Below the pieces are notes generated by a model. That model made no database searches. It was given only the letters and a program-made list of their open reading frames with translations, and was not told the DNA's origin. The position numbers were made by a program, and so were the translations under genes. A DNA stretch of 25,432 nt from positions 1 through 25,432 of the forward strand of contig CAZWPF010000038.1 of assembly GCA_964636205.1 (NCBI GenBank), read 5' to 3'. The stretch's first letter is position 1, and each line of letters begins with the position of its first letter. This document shows, one piece after another, positions 22,400 through 25,432 of the stretch. The DNA comes from JBEBVQ01 sp964636205. GTDB taxonomy: Bacteria; Bacteroidota; Bacteroidia; Chitinophagales; Chitinophagaceae.

Positions 22400-23035
22400 A
22401 TGGAATATAAGGAAATTGTTGCCGTGACCGGGATAGGCGGTCTGTTTCAATTGCTGGCTACTAAAAGCGATGGTGCCATTGTTCGCAATCTGGCTGATAA
22501 ATCTACCAGATTTATATCTGCACGCCTGCATAATGTTACTCCACTCGAAAGTATTGAAATTTATACAACCGGTGAGAACGTAAGATTGCATGAAGTATTT
22601 GAGAAGATGAAATCTCAGGAAACTTCGATGCCGCCTGTTGATCCAAAGAAATCTGACAATGCAGCTATTAAGGAATATTTCAAAGCGATATTTCCTGAGT
22701 TAGATGAAGAGCGCGTATATATCAGCGATATGAAGAAAATTCTACGTTGGTATGAAATACTCAAGAAAAATGATCTGCTTGATTTTTCTCAGTATAAAAT
22801 AGAGGAGAATGGGTCGGAGGCAACTGCAGAAGCGACACAAACTCCTGTTGAAGAAGTAGAGAATCCGGCGAAGAAGTCGCGCGCTAAAAAGACTGCAGAA
22901 GCACCGGAGGAAGACACCTCGGAAAAGCCTGTGAAGAAGGCTGCAGCAAAGAAGAAGAAGGCTGCGAGTACTGATGAGGGAGATGTAGAAAAAACTACTG
23001 TAAAAAAGACTGCTTCTAAGAAAAAGACAGAATAA
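22400..23035 (+). CDS. DUF5606 domain protein with Lys/Ala-rich tail
   Basis: The 211-residue protein has an N-terminal globular part of about 140 residues matching DUF5606, a Bacteroidota family of unknown function. Seen are EIVAVTGIGGLFQLLATKSDGAIVRNL, then RFISARLHNVTPLESIEIYTTGENVRLHEVFEKM, and later FPELDEERVYISDMKKILRWYEIL. Residues from about 147 to 211 are low-complexity, alternating acidic (EEVE, PEEDTSE) with lysine/alanine clusters (KKSRAKK, KKAAAKKKKAAS, KKTASKKK). Such tails resemble histone-H1-like or nucleic-acid-binding tails, but DNA binding is only inferred. No signal peptide or membrane segment is present, so it should be cytoplasmic. It is monocistronic, with a -7 element before it and a strong terminator after it. 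It sits between tRNA-Gln and dnaA. Confidence 0.88.
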   Translation: MEYKEIVAVTGIGGLFQLLATKSDGAIVRNLADKSTRFISARLHNVTPLESIEIYTTGENVRLHEVFEKMKSQETSMPPVDPKKSDNAAIKEYFKAIFPELDEERVYISDMKKILRWYEILKKNDLLDFSQYKIEENGSEATAEATQTPVEEVENPAKKSRAKKTAEAPEEDTSEKPVKKAAAKKKKAASTDEGDVEKTTVKKTASKKKTE

Positions 23036-23071
23036 TAAGCTGCTACATTAACGCAGTTAACTGATATTAGC

Positions 23072-23108
23072 GAAAAGGCACGGGATTTTCTGAGTGCCTT
23101 TTCTTTTT
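23072..23108 (+). terminator. Intrinsic terminator of the DUF5606 gene
   Basis: GAAAAGGCAC (23072-23081) pairs perfectly with GTGCCTTTTC (23094-23103) around a 12-base loop, followed by TTTTTAT. It begins 36 bases past the stop codon. Confidence 0.88.
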
Positions 23109-23417
23109 ATATTAATTAAAGTTAAAATCAAGCGTACTTTTTTTGAAAAAAAAGGTAATAAAATATACCTCGAAATGAAAATTAGCGAGAACCACAGTCA
23201 GCAATAAAAAGTTCCAATCCTTGTAAGCTTTAAACTGTAATCGCTGGAAAATAAACAATAGCTCCGCAATTTTTTTTTTCAACAAATTGTTAGCAACTTC
23301 GTTTCCCGGTTTAAGGAAACAAGAACTCCGGGGGAGACCGGAAAATCGTAGTGCAGTTTTGGCTTTGAGGGGTCTGTGGACAGGTACTAAGATAACGTAG
23401 AAGAATTTAGAGACCGG
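23109..23417. other. Long non-coding stretch upstream of dnaA
   Basis: No open reading frame with coding character was found. The first half is AT-rich, with T-runs at 23139-23145 and 23271-23279. The second half is more G/C-rich, with CCCGG and CCGGG at about 23305-23331. One site, TGTGGACAG (about 23375-23383), differs at two positions from a reverse DnaA box. No cluster of boxes is present, so an origin is not supported here. Confidence 0.5.
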
Positions 23418-23441
23418 CCCGTATTATTTCGATAATTCGGG
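23418..23441 (+). promoter_or_regulatory. TTCG-capped hairpin in the dnaA leader
   Basis: CCCGTATTAT and ATAATTCGGG pair over 10 positions with one internal T-T mismatch, closed by the loop TTCG. In RNA a UUCG loop is very stable when closed by C-G; here the closing pair is T-A, so the bonus is smaller. It ends 74 bases before the dnaA start codon and has no T-run. A role in dnaA expression is inferred only. Confidence 0.45.
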
Positions 23442-23496
23442 AAGTGGAGGTGTCGGCCTATTGCAAGTAGAAATTGTATTTTGTAGTAAAAAATTG

Positions 23497-23523
23497 ATGA
23501 ACGAGTACACAGAAAATGAGTAA
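23497..23523 (+). CDS. Possible 8-codon leader ORF overlapping the dnaA start
   Basis: ATG at 23497 opens MNEYTENE and stops at TAA 23521-23523, five bases past the last base of the dnaA start codon and in another frame. Ribosomes ending here could re-initiate at dnaA, or compete with it. No ribosome binding site is visible for either. A chance ATG this close to a start is quite possible. Confidence 0.2.
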   Translation: MNEYTENE

Positions 23524-24994
23524 CAATCTTTACACCAATCAGACTTCAGCTTCAGATGATGCACACGCTGCTTGGGAGAGGTGTCTGAGTATAATTCGGG
23601 ATAATGTGAACTGGCGTACTTATCAGACCTGGTTTGCACCGATTCGGGCTGTTGCTCTTACTAATCAGATATTAACCCTTCAGGTTCCCAGTCAGTTTTT
23701 TTATGAATGGCTGGAGGAGCATTATGTCGCTTTGCTTGGTCGTACTATAAAGAGAGTTTTAGGAAAGGATGGGGGATTGGAGTATCGTATTTTGATGGAG
23801 GGTAATCCTTCTCAACCTAATCCGGCGGCTATTAATATGCCGGGGAGTATTCATACCAAGCCATCTCGCGGGTCTAATTATGTGGATATGCCCCTTAAGT
23901 GGGATGATCCTTCCGGAATTAAGACCCCGTATGCTATTCCGGGATTGAAGCGAATGCAGATCGACCCTCAATTGAATGCCAATTATGTGTTTGAGAATTA
24001 TGTGGAGGGTGATTGTAACAGGGTTGCTCGGTCGGCTGGTTTGCACGTAGCTCAGAAACCTGGTGCAACTGCATTTAACCCGTTGGTGATTTTCGGTGGA
24101 GTAGGTTGGGGTAAAACTCACTTGGTGCAGGCGATTGGCAATGAGGTGCGCAGGTTGCATCCGAATAAGGCGGTGTTATATGTGAGTGCGGAGAAGTTTA
24201 TTAATCAATTTATCGACCATTCTAAGAATAATGAGATCAATGATTTCATTCATTTTTATCAATTGATTGATGTATTGATTTTAGATGATATTCATTTGTT
24301 TGTTCCTGCTCAAAAGACGCAAAGTGTATTCTTCGCGATTTTCAATCATTTGCAGCAGAGTGGCAAGCAGATTATTCTTACCAGCGATACACCTCCGAAG
24401 GATTTGGAGGGAATGGAGGAGCGGTTGCTCAATCGTTTTCGTTGGGGATTAAATGCGGATATTCAGGCACCTGATTTTGAGACTCGTCAGGCGATATTGC
24501 GGATGAAGATGCGTCAGGAAGGTTTGGAAATTCCGGATGATGTAGTGAAGTATATAGCTTATAATGTGCAGAGTAATGTGAGGGAATTGGAGGGTGCGTT
24601 GATTGCATTATTTGCGCAGGCTACGTTGAATAAGAAGGAGATCGATATCGATTTGGCTAAGCGGGTGATGAAGAATTTTGTGCGGACAGCTGCTAAGGAA
24701 TTGACTATTGAGAATATTCAGAAACTGGTGTGTGAGTTTTTCAATTTGCCATACGACCGGTTGTTGGCGAAGACTCGTAAGCGTGAGGTGGTTCAGGCGC
24801 GTCAGATTACGATGTATTTAGCCAAGAAATTTACCAAGAGTTCTTTAAAGAATATTGGAGAACATTTTGGAGGTTTTGATCATACTACTGTTATCCATTC
24901 TTGCCAGACGGTTGAGAACCTGATGGATACGGATACAGAGTACAATGAGCAGCTCCAGGAATTGTTGCAAAAGGTACAATTAGCCAGTATTTAA
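23516..24994 (+). CDS. dnaA: Chromosomal replication initiator protein DnaA
   Basis: The 492-residue protein has all four DnaA domains. Domain I covers about residues 15-95 (WERCLSIIRDNVNWRTYQTWFAPI), domain II is a short Pro/Asn-rich linker near 96-150, and the AAA+ domain III runs from NYVFENYVEG. It has Walker A GGVGWGKT (194-201), Walker B LILDDIH (254-260), sensor 1 TSDTPP, the box VII arginine in LLNRF (Arg307) and sensor 2 NVRELEGAL (353-361). Domain IV holds the DnaA-box-binding signature FDHTTVIHSCQTVE (454-467). DnaA melts the origin and controls initiation. Small departures from common sequences are Trp in GGVGWGKT, where Leu is usual, and Asn in LLNRF, where Ser is usual. The ATG at 23516 gives a natural N-terminus. 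dnaN does not follow; tRNA-Ser does. Confidence 0.97.
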   Translation: MSNNLYTNQTSASDDAHAAWERCLSIIRDNVNWRTYQTWFAPIRAVALTNQILTLQVPSQFFYEWLEEHYVALLGRTIKRVLGKDGGLEYRILMEGNPSQPNPAAINMPGSIHTKPSRGSNYVDMPLKWDDPSGIKTPYAIPGLKRMQIDPQLNANYVFENYVEGDCNRVARSAGLHVAQKPGATAFNPLVIFGGVGWGKTHLVQAIGNEVRRLHPNKAVLYVSAEKFINQFIDHSKNNEINDFIHFYQLIDVLILDDIHLFVPAQKTQSVFFAIFNHLQQSGKQIILTSDTPPKDLEGMEERLLNRFRWGLNADIQAPDFETRQAILRMKMRQEGLEIPDDVVKYIAYNVQSNVRELEGALIALFAQATLNKKEIDIDLAKRVMKNFVRTAAKELTIENIQKLVCEFFNLPYDRLLAKTRKREVVQARQITMYLAKKFTKSSLKNIGEHFGGFDHTTVIHSCQTVENLMDTDTEYNEQLQELLQKVQLASI

Positions 24995-25003
24995 TAGGGT
25001 TTG

Positions 25004-25038
25004 ATTGACTAGTTTAAGAGATTTCTAAACCAGTCAAT
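25004..25038 (+). terminator. Hairpin after dnaA, possible terminator
   Basis: ATTGACT (25004-25010) pairs with AGTCAAT (25032-25038). After one A-C mismatch, GTTTA (25012-25016) pairs with TAAAC (25026-25030), leaving a 9-base loop. It lies 10 bases past the stop codon. The following bases (AAAATTC) do not form a T-run, so termination by hairpin alone is uncertain. Confidence 0.45.
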
Positions 25039-25058
25039 AAAATTCAGGCGAAGAGTAC

Positions 25059-25088
25059 TTTTTTATTCCATTAATACTCCTATATTTG
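25059..25088 (+). promoter_or_regulatory. Promoter of tRNA-Ser
   Basis: TATATTTG (25081-25088) matches TAnnTTTG exactly, followed by CACTCC. A run of Ts at 25059-25064 lies at roughly the -33 position. Transcription would start near 25095, about 36 bases before the mature tRNA 5' end. Confidence 0.6.
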
Positions 25089-25099
25089 CACTCCTTTCA

Positions 25100-25122
25100 G
25101 GACTTACCCCCTGGGTAAATCC
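25100..25122 (+). promoter_or_regulatory. Leader hairpin between promoter and tRNA-Ser
   Basis: TTACCC (25104-25109) pairs with GGGTAA (25113-25118) around the loop CCT. After one C-A mismatch the stem extends by GGA (25100-25102) with TCC (25120-25122). It would form in the 5' precursor removed by RNase P. Confidence 0.45.
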
Positions 25123-25130
25123 CGGCCACA

Positions 25131-25222
25131 GGTGAGGTGGGTGAGTGGCCGAAACCAACAGTTTGCTAAACTGTCGTACGGGTTAAACCGTACCGCGGGT
25201 TCGAATCCCGCCCTCACCGCCA
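25131..25222 (+). tRNA. tRNA-Ser (anticodon GCT)
   Basis: This is a class II tRNA with encoded CCA (25220-25222). The acceptor GGTGAGG/CCTCACC pairs over 7 bp with discriminator G. The anticodon stem ACAGT/ACTGT closes the loop TTGCTAA, giving GCT, which reads AGC/AGU serine codons. The long variable arm GTACGG-GTTAAA-CCGTAC is typical for serine. The T arm GCGGG-TTCGAAT-CCCGC is perfect. Confidence 0.97.
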
Positions 25223-25235
25223 AAGCAAAAGCAAG

Positions 25236-25257
25236 CCCGACGAAAGTCGGGTTTTTT
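25236..25257 (+). terminator. Intrinsic terminator of tRNA-Ser
   Basis: CCCGAC (25236-25241) and GTCGGG (25246-25251) pair around a GAAA loop, followed by six Ts. It begins 14 bases past the tRNA 3' end. It is embedded in the larger inverted-repeat structure and is its first inner hairpin. Confidence 0.85.
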
Positions 25258-25311
25258 GTTTTTCCGGCTTTTGTGAGCTTGCTCAGACAAAAGCGGAAAA
25301 ACAAAAAACCA

Positions 25312-25326
25312 ATTCGCGAAGCGAAT
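25312..25326. repeat. GCGAAGC-core hairpin, copy 1
   Basis: ATTCGC-GAA-GCGAAT is a perfect 6-bp stem with a GAA loop and contains the core GCGAAGC (25316-25322). It lies just inside the right outer arm of the four-armed structure. Confidence 0.75.
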
Positions 25327-25362
25327 GGCTTGCTTTTGCTTTGAGCCACCCTCCCTGGGATC

Positions 25363-25379
25363 ACTCTGCGAAGCAGAGT
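25363..25379. repeat. GCGAAGC-core hairpin, copy 2
   Basis: ACTCTGC-GAA-GCAGAGT is a perfect 7-bp stem with a GAA loop. After a C-A mismatch, GGAT (25358-25361) and ATCC (25381-25384) can extend the stem further. Its inner 15 bases are identical to copy 3. Confidence 0.8.
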
Positions 25380-25392
25380 AATCCTAAGGGTA

Positions 25393-25409
25393 GCTCTGCG
25401 AAGCAGAGC
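25393..25409. repeat. GCGAAGC-core hairpin, copy 3
   Basis: GCTCTGC-GAA-GCAGAGC is a perfect 7-bp stem with a GAA loop, 30 bases after copy 2. The only difference within the 17 bases is the outermost pair, A-T in copy 2 and G-C here, so pairing is kept. A shorter TGGC-AAA-GCCA hairpin follows at 25422-25432 and touches the window edge. Confidence 0.8.
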
Positions 25410-25432
25410 AATCTCTGCAAATGGCAAAGCCA

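Larger units (their letters stand above)
25222..25342. repeat. 121-bp four-armed inverted-repeat structure after tRNA-Ser
   Basis: The outer arms, 25222-25237 and 25327-25342, are perfect 16-bp inverted copies. Between them lie three further hairpins: a 6-bp GAAA-loop hairpin (25236-25251), a long hairpin with a perfect 15-bp stem (25251-25265 with 25295-25309) extended by 8 bp (25267-25274 with 25287-25294) and a GAGC-TT-GCTC tip, and ATTCGC-GAA-GCGAAT (25312-25326). The outer stem and the first hairpin share two bases (25236-25237). The left outer arm begins at the last base of the tRNA-encoded CCA. Confidence 0.85.

Noticed and set aside
23375..23383. TGTGGACAG as a DnaA box marking oriC
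   Set aside because: It differs at two positions from the consensus and no further boxes or AT-rich 13-mer-like cluster accompany it.
23418..23441. The dnaA leader hairpin as an intrinsic terminator
   Set aside because: No T-run follows the stem on either strand.
25219..25342. tRNA-Ser 3' end as the attachment site of an integrated element
   Set aside because: No integrase gene, no direct repeat of the tRNA 3' end in the window and no foreign gene set was seen; the window ends too soon to judge fully.
25104..25427. Open frames on both strands through tRNA-Ser and the hairpin field
   Set aside because: They arise from the tRNA and inverted repeats, with repeated palindromic peptide fragments and no domain.

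Overview
This window is a chromosomal segment of a member of the Bacteroidota, probably near the Chitinophagaceae. The assignment rests on gene content: SprA, a PorP/SprF-family protein, a type B sorting domain, DUF3078 and DUF5606 are all typical of that phylum. Several upstream regions also carry the Bacteroidota -7 element TAnnTTTG, and Shine-Dalgarno sequences are weak or absent. No plasmid, phage, insertion-sequence or CRISPR hallmark was seen.

Layout. (1) Bases 1-2149: the 3' half of dnaK, a bidirectional terminator, and a convergent gene for the NAD-binding alpha-1 part of proton-translocating transhydrogenase. (2) Bases 2345-11841, plus strand: a 2427-residue secreted repeat protein ending in a type B sorting domain, then 29 bases later a PorP/SprF-family outer-membrane protein, then a DUF3078 protein with its own promoter candidate. 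(3) Bases 11905-19875, minus strand: sprA (the giant outer-membrane translocon of the type IX secretion system, apparently TTG-started) directly downstream of ruvA. (4) Bases 20083-21909, minus strand: a DUF6089/PorG-like outer-membrane barrel and an SRAP (YedK/HMCES) DNA-repair protein. (5) Bases 22219-25432: tRNA-Gln(CTG), a DUF5606 protein with a lysine/alanine-rich tail, a long leader and dnaA, then tRNA-Ser(GCT) followed by a dense field of nested hairpins.

How it fits together: most of the coding DNA belongs to one theme, cell-surface secretion. SprA would be the export channel, the repeat protein a likely substrate, the adjacent PorP/SprF protein its probable surface partner, and the PorG-like barrel a possible accessory. 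The rest is housekeeping: chaperone, NAD(P)H balance, Holliday-junction processing, abasic-site repair, replication initiation and tRNAs.

The two least ordinary stretches are the internal architecture of the repeat protein (14 PKD-type units, then 15 units each with an SCxxC motif, partly built from 684-bp three-unit blocks) and the hairpin field after tRNA-Ser. In that field, three hairpins share the GCGAAGC mini-hairpin core and their arms differ in a pairing-preserving way, inside or beside a four-armed inverted-repeat structure.
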